A stretch of 64,000 nt of DNA from Oscheius sp. JU75. Its lineage: Eukaryota > Nematoda > Chromadorea > Rhabditida > Rhabditidae. A program made the translations under genes and the position numbers. The notes under the pieces were generated by a model, which saw only the letters and a program-made list of their open reading frames with translations, did no database searches and was not told the origin of the DNA. Every line of letters begins with the position of its first letter. The stretch's first letter is position 1. Positions 44,163 through 56,556 of this stretch are shown here, piece by piece. The stretch lies in the NCBI GenBank assembly GCA_037178855.1, contig JASJZC010000001.1, positions 5,456,001-5,520,000 of the forward strand. The letters run 5' to 3'.

Positions 44163-44980
44163 ATGCAAGGTGGTCAGGTACAACTCCAGCTGGTGAGGAA
44201 GTGAAAACTTTGAAAACATTATGAATTACCGAATAAAGACAACTTTCCAGCTTGTGATCATCCCTCGGAACGAGAAGCTCTACGATCCGGATGTCCTGAT
44301 TCTGGAGAATGGCCCCTCTCTTGGCTACATCTGTCTGGTCTCGGAGCAAGACTACAGACACATTTGCAAGAACTTCAGCGAGGTATACGACTAGCGTTTG
44401 CTCAGCTCTAAACTACTTTCAGCCCTTGAACTATGTATGTTTTCTGATCGGGAGCAAGAAGTGCTTCGTCGTGTCATTTGGTTTAGAAGAGGTACATTTT
44501 AAACTGTGCACCAACTATATCCACTCTATGACATTCAAGAAATGACAAAAGTTGAAATCTATTGTAAAGCACCATGCTGCGCACCAACTGAGTATCGACA
44601 CCATCAAGAGCTGGTGCGCAACATTCGACCATCGAAGTACTTTTGCATATTTTTGCAGCCTTCAGTGCGGTTCTGTACTCGAGCCGTTTCCAGTGCAATT
44701 ATGTGTTTAGGCTGACCAAATAGAAGACCACAAAACCAACTGTTGCCTTTCTAACTGTCAACTGTGTACTGTCGAAGATTCAAGGAAGAGAATACATGAG
44801 TACTGTGCCTTCAGCATCGAGACTCTGTACCTCTGTCGGACATGTCAGAAAGTATGTCATAGTCAGTTTTGTGATGCTGTCAAGTCCCGACTGGACAAGG
44901 AGTTTCTCGAAGATGGATTATTATGCAGAATGCGTTCGAAGAAATGGCTTATCCTGTTCCGACCGAATCAAACCTATTAG
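44163..44980 (+). CDS. Cys-rich protein of unknown function
   Basis: Four exons (44163-44192, 44251-44382, 44423-44491, 44711-44980) give 166 residues. The first half is beta-rich (LVIIPRNEKLYDPDVLIL, GYICLVSEQDYRHICKNF, NYVCFLIGSKKCFVVSF). The second has spaced cysteines (CCLSNCQLC, CRTCQKVCHSQFC) that could bind zinc or form disulfides. No signal peptide or TM helix. I do not recognise a family. A start at 44132 would be out of frame with exon 2, so 44163 was chosen. It follows the MSP-like gene on the same strand after a 160-nt gap, so the two might be co-transcribed. Confidence 0.55.
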
Positions 44981-45086
44981 CTCGCTTTCATGACTTTATA
45001 GCAAAGATACCTTTAGTGGTCCCCTCCCTCTCTTCACAACCTTTGTGATTTCCCAGTTTCTTGACAGCCGTTCCAGTGTTTATAAC

Positions 45087-45129
45087 AATAAAGTCTCTCT
45101 GCAGTCCAATAGAAATAACTGTATTTATT
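45087..45129. terminator. Facing poly(A) signals
   Basis: AATAAA at 45087-45092 (+) for the Cys-rich gene and TTTATT at 45124-45129 for the minus-strand glutaredoxin-like gene, which also has TTTATT near 45165. Confidence 0.65.
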
Positions 45130-45218
45130 GGACCCATAACTGTATGGATCAATATAAATTATTAATTTATTAGGAGCGTTGTCTCACAGAGATTCTTTTT
45201 TGGTTAGGAAGTCTGGGA

Positions 45219-48200
45219 TTAGTTGCTTTTCGTGGTCGATGTCGTCTTCTTTTTCTTCTTTTTCTCGTCGCCGCAGACGTATTCCACAAGCTGGGGGATC
45301 TGTCCGTTGCGATGGTAGTTGTCTATGTGGGCTTCGCCTAGAATCAAGTCAACTGGATTAAGTACACAATTGAAGATTGCCGCGCATTTACATTAGCATA
45401 ACACAGTCGGGAAATGGATCCAGACGACCCGGGCTCTTCAAATGACTTCATTTTTTATTTTTTCCGCAAATTTCTTTAAAGTTACTCACTTCCGATGAAA
45501 GTTCCACAGATAAAAAGATAAGGAAGACCTTTGTGAGCGGTCAGCTGTTGGAGATTCCTCTCGACGAGTCGCGGTCGGTCGATCTGAACCGCGTCTATTG
45601 GCCAAAAAGACGAAGAAAAAGAAACCTTGTCGACATAGAAGGAAACAAGAGGCAGCCCGTAGGTGTCTCTCAACAAGGTCTCCATCTCTTTTGCCTTAGG
45701 AGAACGCGAATCGATGTACAGTACTGCCGGTAGTTTTCGAACCTGGAAGTGACTACATCAACTACTAAAACTTGTTTTTATGTCAAGAAGGCATTTTCCT
45801 TCGTCCCAAAATTCTGCAAAATTGGAGCCCATATGAAATACTATAGCTTTACAAAATACTGAAACTTTAAAAGCTTCGACTCGAAATAAGACCAACCTGT
45901 TGCGTGAGAGCCTGCACAGATGTACCAGCCAACTCTGGTTTTGTCGTCGGTTTTGTAGTCGGTGGTCTCGTCGGAGGAGGAAGTGGTGTTCGAGGAGTGG
46001 TCGGAGGTCGAGTCGGAGGTGGAAGAGTCGGTCTCTGAGTTGTCGGTCTCGGTCGAGTTGGAGGCGGTGACGGTGGTAGCGTAACAGTAGGCGCCGGCTG
46101 TGGAAAATAGGTATCGAAGCCGTCCTCCCCCTTAAAATAGTTCTTTCGTTAGCACCAAAGGTGGGTAAAAAGCCGTGCAAACATGCCTCGCCTACGACGC
46201 TTCCCTCGACGACGGAATTCGAGTCGATGCTCACATGCGTACTGTAGGTCGGCTTCACACTGGGCAGTGGGGGTTGCACGTAAGGCTGTTGAGGAGGCTG
46301 AGAGGGCAGATGGCCCGGCACGTAGGGAACAACCTGTAGTCACATGCACACATGCAGTCTCTCTCTTTCCCTACCTGTGGTCGAGGCTGACTCGTGGCTG
46401 CTGGTTGGACATTCTGACCCTGCCCCTGGACAGAATACGAGCTGTAGACATTGCTCAATGCAGCCGTCTGGTAGTTGCTCACTCCATTAGCTCCCTGATT
46501 ACTAAAAGTGTTCGCCGGCTGGACGCCTTGGCCCTGATTTGTGTAAGTATTGGCAGTTTGGACGCTTTGACCCTGACCGTATGTATTGGTTGGTTGACCA
46601 TAACCGGACTGGAAAGAACTGGCTGGTTGGGCTCCCTGTTCATAGGACTGCTGGCTTGCGTATGGGTACTGTGTTTGTTGTTGCGGAGTAGGCTGTGGTG
46701 CTGGAGCAGGCTGTGGAGCTGACGTCTGCTGGTAGTAGTTCTCTTGACTAGTGTATACCGAGCCAGGATAGGCAGGCTGTGGTTGGTATGGTGACTGGGA
46801 AGCCGAAGTTGAGTAGTTTGGTGCCTGCGGAGCCACAGCCTGCTGTGCGTAGGAAGACTGAGCTGGAGTCTGATTCGAAGGCGGAAGTGGCGGGAAAACT
46901 TGGTAGTTTTGTGAGTATGAACCGCCCTGGTAGGTTGGCTGAGCCGGGGCCACTGAGGCTGCCGAGTAGCCAGTTTGAGCAGCAGAGGACTGGTAGCTCT
47001 CTTGGCCACTCGGAACATACGACGATTGACCAGTGAAGGGAGACTGCCCTCCATACTGTCCAGACTGATACGATGTGGCAGCGGGATAGGAAGGTTGGGC
47101 TACCTGCTGAACTGGCTGCTGGACTTGTTGCGGATACTGTCCGCTTTGGTAAGTGGAGGCGTAAGGACTGGCTCCAGCCTGAAACTGATTTGTGAAAGAA
47201 CATCGATGACTCCCGTAGATCATCAAAGTAAATGACAGGTAAGGAACATACTCTAGAACTTTCCGTCGCTTAGTAATGACTGAAGCCTCATGGAAAATCA
47301 CGGGTCAGCAGAACAATACCTGTGGTTTGTAAACAAAAGTCCCCTTGCTTGGCGGGACCTGCCTTCAAAGCAAGGAAGTCTTTTAACCAAACTTAGCTGA
47401 CAACAAGCATTCATGCTAATCGTCAAAGGATTGTCTCATCGACAGGTCTGCTAGAAGAAACAACTTCCTTCTGTAGTGACCTCTTACTTTTGAACAGTAC
47501 ATTAATCCATCTTCTATCGTTCACGAGCGACATCGGGTAAACTTTGTGATCAGCAAGAAGTTAAGCTACATGATTACATGCATGACATTGTGAGTAATAC
47601 CGCTAAGGACCAACCTGATACGAAGTGGAAATGCCCGTAGGGAAGGAACTCTGCTGATAGGGTGGACTGGCCGGCTGCTGTCCCAATTCTCCCGGCAGCT
47701 GGATACCGTAGGCCTTTTGCAAAATGTCCAAGTACTGGCTGTACTTGGCCAGATTCTGCTGATCGATCTGCGCTACCACGGATTGGCCGGCTTGTGAGGA
47801 AGAGGGAGGAGTTGTGGCCGCAAACTGCTGCGCAAATTGGGCCGCGTTTGCGAAAGCCTGAGCTGCTACCTAAAGCTGACCGTTGTAGGCATTTCGAGTC
47901 TGTTACCTGATTTGGATAGAAGCCATAATTGTTTTGGCTGTTATACTGGGCCGGCTGATTGTTGTACGAATGAAAGACAGGCGCTGACTGTCCACTAGGG
48001 TCGAAACTGAAACTCGTAGGTAGCTGTACTCCCGACGGGGTGTTGAAGGACACGGGCAGCTGGGAATCTGAAAGCCCTTTTTGAGACATGATCGTGGCCA
48101 AATAGAGGGAGATTGGGATCTCAGAGGTCAACAAAGCCCCCGAGACTCACCGATCGGCGGCTGGGATCCGTACTGAGCACTGGTTGATGGCTGCGAGTAG

Positions 48201-49088
48201 ATGTTGCCTGAAACTGACAGCTTTAGGAACCGGTCAGCAGCACTTTTCGGACGCGTAATATGATACCTAACTCTCGTTGACCCCCTCTCTCTTTTTTGGG
48301 GATGGGGAGAGTACGGAGCCTCAGGCAAACCAGACTGATTAGAACAATCGGTTTGTTCCGAGACAAGCTACTGAACAAAAACGGCTTTGTCTGGTAAAAA
48401 GAAGAGATACATCTAGTAATTCTACTTAAGACAGGTGACCATAGGCCGAGACGGTAAGCTATAAGGGACAGCGAGGGAACAGGTCAAAACTGATCAGAAT
48501 GGTTCACAGCCAGACAGGGAGGGGAAACGTCGGTTTAGAGATTGAGACAAACTACAGACTGGCTGGCCTTGATCAAGATAAACTAATATAGAAATAGCGG
48601 GAGTCAGGAGAGAAAGTACTCTCTCAAACAAGAGTCCCATCAAACGAATACTGTGGAAGGGGAACCGACAATGAAGGGTGATGTGACAAACACTGCAGTT
48701 CTAAAGAGTTTCAAGGAAGAGTTGAAAAAATTCGACATGTTTAGCAAAGCTATAGACCAGGTCAGAAAATGCAACTTCGTTACAGATGCCGAAGCAACCA
48801 GAGAAAAATGTGCGATATGAAAACAGTTGAAAAAGGACTGGCAAAGAGTTTCAGCTGTAGTGGTTGATCTGTTCTGCAACTATCTAGAGCATTGCACAAC
48901 ACAAAAATGAGTTCCCGAACAACAGCAACAGGCCGAGAAATAAAGTATTGGCGGGAAGGTGTACGGTAGACGAAGTTCAAATGGCTTGTGGGGCAACGAA
49001 ATAAGCAGATTCCAGAAAAGGAGACGTGTTTGTTTTGCTTACCATAGACTGCAGCCGGGAGCAGCCATGACAGGAGGGCCGCGAGCAT
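45219..49088 (-). CDS. Secreted Gln/Pro/Tyr/Ser-rich protein with C-terminal glutaredoxin-like domain
   Basis: Nine exons (49088-49043, 48207-48151, 48067-47907, 47869-47615, 47178-46375, 46333-46196, 46130-45897, 45742-45490, 45352-45219) close in frame to 693 residues. A signal peptide (MLAALLSWLLPAAVYG) leads into about 460 residues of low complexity rich in Q, S, Y, P, A and G (GYGQPTNTYGQGQ, YQSGQYGGQSPF), prion-like in composition. Next is a Pro/Thr/Arg-rich linker (PPPTRPRPTTQRPT). The C-terminus has a thioredoxin-fold pattern: LPAVLYIDSRSPKAKEMETL, PLVSFYVDK, TAHKGLPYLFICGTFIGI and HRNGQIPQLVEYV, aligning with glutaredoxin including the cis-Pro (GLPYLFI). The CPxC/CPxS redox site is replaced by SRSP, so classical activity is doubtful. 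Ends in a polylysine tail. Confidence 0.8.
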
Positions 49089-50435
49089 CTTCTGTGTGGA
49101 GCTCCGCCTCTCCCGGGGCTGAAAGCGCCCAAGGGTGGGACAAAGAAGAACAGCCAGAAACAAGAAGACACACATTACGCGCGACCGAGAGCCGCTTCGC
49201 ACCTCAGGACATCGGGACCAAAATAACATCAGGGACCAGCGAGTAGATTCACTGTCAGGGGCGAGCGAGAGATCAATGCCAATCAAGATTGACTTTGGGA
49301 ATTTTCCCAGGACACAGACTTTGTCAATAGCTGATCGTTTCGAACAAGGACTTTTCCTGGCTACTGTTTGCAAAAGGTATTAGTGCACTGACTAGGAAAC
49401 AGGGCCAGCTTTGTGAGGTTTTTGCATGCTGACAGATGAGCTTTGCTATTCTTGGATCTGGTTTCTGATTGTAAACCTGGTTTCCAATAGACTTTTTGGG
49501 CTGAGAAGGCTAGGAGGATCAGAACCTCTGGAAATTTGGAAATTCGGTAACACTCAGAAACACCAGCATACAATCTTGTTGCCCAGAAAAAGCAGGCTAA
49601 TCAGCAGTCACACGAATACTAAATACTTAAAAATACGTGTGGAAAAAGGCTATCTGTCTATTTGGAAAAGCTAACGGAAGGCATTTGGTTAATTTCCCAA
49701 GTACTCTCCTCCCGCGTTTCCCCATTTCCCTTACTGCAACCTGTATCTCCGTAAGAAATTGCCGTGTCAGAAGAAAACCTTTGCCAGGCACCTGTAATGT
49801 GATGGCAAAGTCCTCGGTTCGCTACATTTCCCTTCCATTTTCCAAATTCTTTAGACCGACAGGATTTTTTTTTTTTAAAGTTTCCACGATTCTTGTGAGA
49901 AACCTCGAGATATCATGGCTATCTTGCGTGTTGGTGACCGGGAGGCTTTGTTTGAGCTGCTCTCCCCCCGGGGTGTCAACTTTTGCGCACATTTCGTGAG
50001 CCTCACCCGTCCCCGAGACATTCGACACTTGCGAACGCATTCCGGGAGGGGAGAACGAACTATTTCGGAGATGCTTTCAATGCTTTCTTCTGTCTGTTAG
50101 TATTGCTTCCCGAGAAAGGATGAATTGTACCATCTGCAGCGGCAAAAACTGCTGCTACCGAATCGGAGAAAAGCGTATTTGACCGAGAATTAGCACGTTT
50201 CCCTCTGGCTTCGCGAGCTAATCCCTCTTGTCGCGGTCGAGTTTGTAGGAGAATCTAGAAAGATGGCAACTGGACACAAAAAGATTTACTTCTGTAAGAG
50301 CTATAGAGAAAACATTACAGGTTTGTAAAACGGGGATTTTTGAACAAAATCTAAGAAGTAGTTTAGCGAACATACTAGAATGAGGATCGGTTCGGGAGGG
50401 TGGGGAAAGTTTAACAAAAACGGGCTGGGAATAGT
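49089..50435. other. Intergenic region between the glutaredoxin-like gene and lamin
   Basis: 1.3 kb containing the probable lamin 3' UTR and the promoter of the secreted protein gene. Small overlapping open frames at 49820-50100 lack support. Confidence 0.45.
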
Positions 50436-52414
50436 TTACATAACAACGCAACGATCCGAGGGATTGGTCGGGTCGTTGGACTCTGTAGCTTCCAATGTGA
50501 CAGAGCTGACGATGTCCCCTTCGGGATCGGTAAGCAAGACGGACGGATCTTCGCCGATAGGCCACTAAAACTTATTTTTGATCGAAGAGAAATTGGAATA
50601 GAGCTTACGTTTTGACTCTTCATTGTCACGCTATCGGGAAGATGACCCTTGTGACCGGAGTCGTGAGAGTAGACTGTGCAAGTGGCTCCAGGAGCCAGCT
50701 TCATCCTGTTGTTGAACTTGAAGACGGCCTCCTGATTTCCAGCACGGACGGTGAGAGCATAGCGGGCCAGGCTGAGCTCTTCTTCTCCAGAGTTGATGAC
50801 ACGGACCCACTTGCCATCCGGGTCAACTTCATCGATTCCTACGTCTCCGGTGGTCTCTTTGTGAATCTAAAGACAAGTCTAATATGGGATAGAAAACCAA
50901 GCTGACACGTTCACGAAGGCTGTGGATGTCAAAGTCGTCGCCGTTGAAGGAGACACGACGTCTCTTGGCTGCGCGAGAAGAGCTGCCAGTGCCGGTCGTG
51001 AAGGAGGCGTGGTGCTTGGTGACGGCACTATTGTTGGCAGAATTGCGCGTGAGATTGAGACGCTCCTCTTCGCCCTACAAGATGAGATTCTGAACCGCTT
51101 GTGTAAAAATCTACCTCGAGAAGAATTCTATAGGTGTTGATCTCCGAGTCGAGGGCAATCTTGTCATTGATGTAGACGCGGTACTCGTCCATGAGACGCT
51201 GGATCTCAGCACTTAGGTCGGCGTTAAGGCGGTCTTTCTCGGCCAGCTGTGACTCGAACTGCTCCACGAGATCCTTCTCGCGGTCCTTGAGGTTCTGAAG
51301 TTCACGACGAAGGGCATCAGCCTAAACTTGAGACTATAGCAATAAGGGCTTAAGGGACTTACCAGAGTCTCGTTGTTGCTGGATGTCTTCTCGAGCTGGC
51401 TGATTTTGGTACGGAGACTAGCGCTTTCAGCGAGAGCTCGACCGCGAGAGTCATTTGCGTCCTGCAACTTAGACTTGTACTGCTTCTCGAACTTGTCGTT
51501 GGCGTCGGCCAGTTTGTTCTTGAGTTCGATGTTGAAAGCAGAGAGCTGCTCCTGCAGCTTTGACTGGTAATCCTCGGCGACCTGTCTCTGATATGTGGTC
51601 ATGTCGACTTGACGCTTGGTGCGTACTTCCTCCAGAGCCTGAACAAGAGCTGATTAGTCAGGGTTGTCGAAAAGGAATGAACCGAAGCATGCTGTCTCTT
51701 CTGGAACTCCAGATCCTCAGCGAGACGTCCAAGCTCGTTCTGGGCAGCAGTCTTCTGAAGAACTTCGTCTTCCAGCGCCTTCTGGAGGGAAGCGACTTGG
51801 TTGCGTAGGAGAATGTTCTGGGCGTTGAGGTCCTTGTTGTCGCCATCGATCTTGTCCATACGAGCCTGCATAGTTCTGAACTTGGCCTGAGCCTCGTCTG
51901 CCTTGGCGATAGCAGTCAAGCGGTCGTCTTCTGACTGGAACATCGCTATGAAAGAGAATTCGCCAGTGAAATTACCTTGGCATAATCACGTTCCAACTTA
52001 GCGAGTCTGACATTGAGACGGTCGTGGTCGACGACGGCCTTGTCTCGCTCCATCGCGGCCTTAGCTTCTCTCTTCTCCAAGTCGTCGATCAGGAGGCGAA
52101 GACGCTTCTGTATAAATAACGGTTGAAAACAATAGGAAAAGAGCTCACCTTCTCTTCTTCAAACCGCTTGGCGATATCTCCGCGCTCCTTCTTCTCGACC
52201 ACCTCCACGTCTCTGATCTGCACCTCCAGGCGATTATTCTCGCGCTCTAGCTGGCGCACTTTCTGAAAATCGGTCTTCAGGCAAAAGGGAAAAAAAGACT
52301 GACCTCGATATATTCAGCCAAACGGCCATTGAGTCCGAAGAGATGCTCCTTATCCTCCAGCATCGAGGTGTCAAAGTTGGACGAGACCGAGATTCTTGTT
52401 GATCTTTTTGACAT
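50436..52414 (-). CDS. lmn-1: Nuclear lamin (intermediate filament)
   Basis: Forms the lamina under the inner nuclear membrane. Nine exons (52414-52304, 52262-52149, 52107-51976, 51934-51683, 51638-51363, 51321-51115, 51074-50907, 50866-50609, 50564-50436) encode 548 residues; C. elegans LMN-1 has 566. The rod starts at EHLFGLNGRLAEYIEKVRQL (coil 1A) and ends EINTYRILLEGEEERLNL. The tail holds the nuclear localisation signal AAKRRRVSF, an Ig-like lamin tail domain (VGIDEVDPDGKWVRVIN, NRMKLAPGATCTVYS, WPIGEDPS) and the CaaX box CVVM, so it is farnesylated. This separates it from cytoplasmic IF proteins that have lost CaaX. Only one lamin gene is expected in nematodes. The acceptor-like TTATGTTCAG is 4 nt before the ATG. 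Confidence 0.97.
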
Positions 52415-54194
52415 TTTTCTGAACATAAACACGATAATAGAGGTTTAAAGATAAGAAAACAAAAGAGCAAGAAACGAATGACTGCAACATGGATAGAACA
52501 AACAAATGTTTTCGGAATTGCGCGGGCTTTCGTCAACTACATCGTAAACAGCGCGCCCCAAAAAAAACCGATGGGGTTCGACAACAAAACGGATTTTGAT
52601 CGATTGTTCATGGAATTTTGGTAGAGGGAATAAAGAAAGCAGAACTCGCAGAATTGTAAACCGCGTCTTAACAACGTCTCCGATGAAGAGTGCCTGGCAA
52701 CGAGCTCGGGAGTCAATACCTCGGATTGCGCTCCTAACTCACAATACACTTTGTACGAAGTTGAGAGTGTAGAAGATAGAAAGGAAGACCAAATTTCAGC
52801 GTCGGGGGGCTGCCAGATGGCCCATGCAGCTGCGGGCACAAAAGAGGAGAGCCGATCCGTCACTTTACAGCTGCGGACGAGGAGGGCATGTTGTGGAGGT
52901 TTACTCGCAACTACTCTCTCAATAGAGACTAGCAAATTGCCGCAAACTTTCAAGGGCAAACACAAGGACAGGTGTAAGGTTCGAGACATGACGGAGGGGA
53001 CAATGATTGAACGTGTGGCCAGGAATCGCTGAAATAATGGGCTAATCCTAAACATACTCATCTAAAGCAGAGTTCAAGAAAGCTGTAAAAAAAGAATCGA
53101 TGTAAAGACAGCGTCTAGAGGAGTTTCGTGGCGCCAAACATTCAAAAGCCACTTTTGGCGCGCAAGGTAAATAAAAGCAAAAGGGCACAATTGCAGTGAG
53201 CTCTCATTCGCATAGCTGAAGATCATAGAATAGGATTGGAAACCAAGACTCATACAGGAGACAAACTATGCCATAATTCAAAGCTGAGGAGGTTTCAAGG
53301 CTATCCGCGCAGCGTAGCGGGTGGTAAGGTGTCAAAGGCCTGTGCAGGTCGTTCGAAGAAGGCGGCAGTATCAAAAGAGGCAACTAGCCGACCGGAAAAC
53401 AGGCGCCAGGCAATGCAACACGTTATCAAAAGGAGATAAACAGAGGAATGATCGGCAAAATATAACTTGAACAAAAGATTCTCAGGCAGCGATTCCGCAC
53501 GAAATTGATCGAAAGTGGCAGACATTTGAAAGGAGCATGAACATGACGCATTGGCGCCGCAACATAGAAAAGAGCGAGGGCGCTCATTGAGAATTCGTGT
53601 AAACACGTGTTTTTTTTTTTACATATTGAACGCGAACCAAATAGCTACAAGGGCGGAGCAGCCTATGCCCGGGCCTGCGCACTTTTTTCCCAACACCAAA
53701 CAAATCGATACGGTCAGCAGAGGGCGATGTAAACAAAGTAAACAAAAAATGAAACTCCTAATGGAAAAGAGGAAACAACATTGTGGAGTTCTCCTCGGGT
53801 TTTCGGCTGTTTCTACATATTTGTGGTATGGAAAAGCGCTGCACATGTTTTTGTAGCAAGAAATCGATTTCAATGAAAAAATAGAGTGTTATATTTGAGA
53901 AAAATTTGAAAAGAGTAGAACGGTTGAGAGTCGCGTATATGGTTAAAAAAAAACTAACAAAAATGGAAATATAGATCTCGCCAAACTGACATTTAAAAAT
54001 CGAGTTCTCTACCGTTCGTTCTGCATCTAAAACGTAACTACTAGCAGACTTTACCGGAAGCAAACAAGAAACTCCAAAAAATAACGAAAACACTCTGTAC
54101 GCCGATAAAAAGAAAAGTTGCTAAATTTGAATTCTCGCCCTTCCAGGTGCCCCGTCACGTAAGCATTTCGGGACACTGTAGTCATTTTTTTTTT

Positions 54195-54438
54195 TAACAA
54201 GCCATAACACGGCGTGTTATGCGCGTCGCCACTTTTTCAAACTGGGCGCAAATGCCGTTCGTTTTCTTAAGTACAGTATCCTACACAAATCGTGGTTTAA
54301 ACCGATTTTGGCGCAGAATACTGTATACCCTACATTAATCTAAAAAGAGGCCATAGAACTAATTTTGAATTACCGTCCTCGAAATAGGAAATTGGCGACG
54401 CCTTTTGCATGGGCGTAACATGCCGTGATAAATGTGTA
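54195..54438. repeat. Nested inverted repeat / foldback element
   Basis: Inner palindrome 54270-54329 has outer arms AGTACAGTAT / ATACTGTATA and a core CGTGGTTTAAACCG. Flanking it, CACGGCGTGTTATGCGCGTC (about 54211) resembles the reverse complement of 54395-54438 (GGCGACGCC ... GTAACATGCCGTGAT). The layout is that of a small foldback or MITE-type element. Confidence 0.5.
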
Positions 54439-54854
54439 CAAACTTCCGAATACTTTTCATGGTACAAGAAGCCTGAAAATAACTAATTTCTAGTTTTTTT
54501 TTTATCACAAAACACTTTGAAGGGATCCTGGAGCACAGGGGGAACGATGCAAAGAAAAAATACATACATAAAGAGCCTAAAATAGCATCTAATGATTGCG
54601 AGAAAGAGAAGGGATCAAAGAACCAGCAATATGTTTAGAAGCATGCTCGCTCTAATCAATTCGCCGGTCGTTGGCCTCTCTCCAAGAGGTGCTAATAATC
54701 TGGAGGGACGGATAAGTATCTCATTGCAGAGGATGTAATAAATAGTGGAGGAATGGAGAGGAAAGGGAGCGTGCCAAAGCGGGCGCAAATCAATCGGATC
54801 AAGAGGGCGCAGAGGACCAACACGGTGCAGCAAACAACCACAATCGAATTTTGT

Positions 54855-54871
54855 AAGAGAGAGAGAGAGAG
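54855..54871. repeat. (GA)n microsatellite
   Basis: Run of about eight GA units. Confidence 0.85.
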
Positions 54872-55431
54872 AATTACACCGGCAGTGAGTCAGTCTAATG
54901 GATGAGCAGTTCCTCCCACACGATGTTTGTCTCTGACTCTATTGTCTATTTGATTTTCTTTGCCTTCTCGCACAAAATTTCTATAAAACAGTGGTCGCAC
55001 ATCTGTTTTTAACAAAGAGATTTTGTTCTACTCCACAGCTTTGTTGAACCTGTGTATCTGAAAAATATCCGGTTGATTAAAAAAAAGTTGAGAGCTCTCC
55101 CAGTTATCACAGTACTGTTTAGAAGGATTGTTGATCTCTTAGTACTCGACGACCGGAAGCACTCGTCTTGTCTCTCTCCCTCGGCCAAAAATACCTCCAG
55201 TCAGTCTCCCCCACGTCTCCTAATCCGTTGCCAGGCAACGAGGGAAGAGTCTTCTCATTTCCCCTTGTTTCACACCGATCTTCTCACTCTTCCTCCTTCG
55301 TCTTACTCCCGGGAGTCATCTGTTGTTTTTCGAATCTCTCCGCCTTCCGGGTACATCCGAACCTTTTTACGAGGGTGGCGTTTTGCTGCTTCATTTGGCG
55401 CCTAAGTCCGTTGAATAGCCGAGTGATTCTC

Positions 55432-55450
55432 TTCTCTCTCTCTCTCTCTC
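55432..55450. repeat. (CT)n microsatellite
   Basis: Run of about nine CT units within a longer pyrimidine-rich tract. Confidence 0.85.
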
Positions 55451-56556
55451 ATTGAAAGTAAGCGAGAGTCATCTCTAGGCTCGCGTGTAAATACCGTCGT
55501 CCTGTTTGTCCTCTCGTTCTCTTTCTCGAAGGGCCGTTCCTCTGGTTCCTCGACATCCCTTCCGGAACTTTTCCGTTGTCAGTGTCTGAACCCGAACCCT
55601 CTTAGATTGACAAGTTATTCTGCTCTCGGAGGTTCCAATTGCACACTCGCACTCACATATACATCCTCTCTCCCTCTTTCTCTTTGTGAGAATCTCTCGA
55701 GAGTCTACCTATTACACTTTAATGGATCGCTCTCCAAGACCTTCTCGTTTACCAGTATTTTCAGACATGTGTTCTGTTACATGGACCAATGATACTTTTT
55801 CTCTGCATTTTCGGGCAGATACCATGGTTTGAACATGAGTGATGTTCTACCATGTCGACCAAATACTACAAGTTTGCAGAATAGTACCAAAAATCTAAAA
55901 AATGCAATCTTGCCCGTGAAAAGGTCGCGACGATCATCACGAAGACGCGCTAATTTCTCGCATGACGCGGTAACGGCTAGAGAGACAAATTGCACCAGCC
56001 AAGGTAGTCTCTGGCAGTGATTACATTGCCGGAAGAGACACCCTCCTTCAAAAACTTGTGAGAACATGAGTTTTGTTGGTTCCATTGTACCAAAAAAACT
56101 TGACAACAGTTGTCTTTCTGTTTTTCCGTACAATCTGCGCTGTAGGGCTGTTGGCGGGAGTGGTCGACCTTCGACAACCAGTATTGCCATCACGGGACAC
56201 AACATCTTACCCCTCTAATTCAGTACAATTCCCTCGGTGAGTCATTGTTTTTTTTTCGTCTGTCTCTCGTTCTCCGAAATTTAAATAGGACCAGTTTCCC
56301 CTAGACGGCTATTATAGAAGAGGCGAGAGAAAGTCTGCTCCAGAAGACGAGACAGCCAAAAAAAGTTATTACCTTTTAAGTGAATTCAGGTTTGCCAGAC
56401 CTTTTTTTCCCGCCGTCGTCAACGAATTTGCTGAAAACCGTTCGAGCACGTGGACACTCACGTATAATTGAATCACTATAACCAGGTTCCATTGTTATTT
56501 GTTATAACTAGTTGAGTTAACTAGAGTATCCGACTGGAAAACTGCATAAATTTTGC

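Noticed and set aside
44132..44192. Earlier ATG (MRSCKRSDSG...) for the Cys-rich gene
   Set aside because: It ends in phase 2 and would meet a stop in the next exon. The ATG at 44163 is in the right phase.
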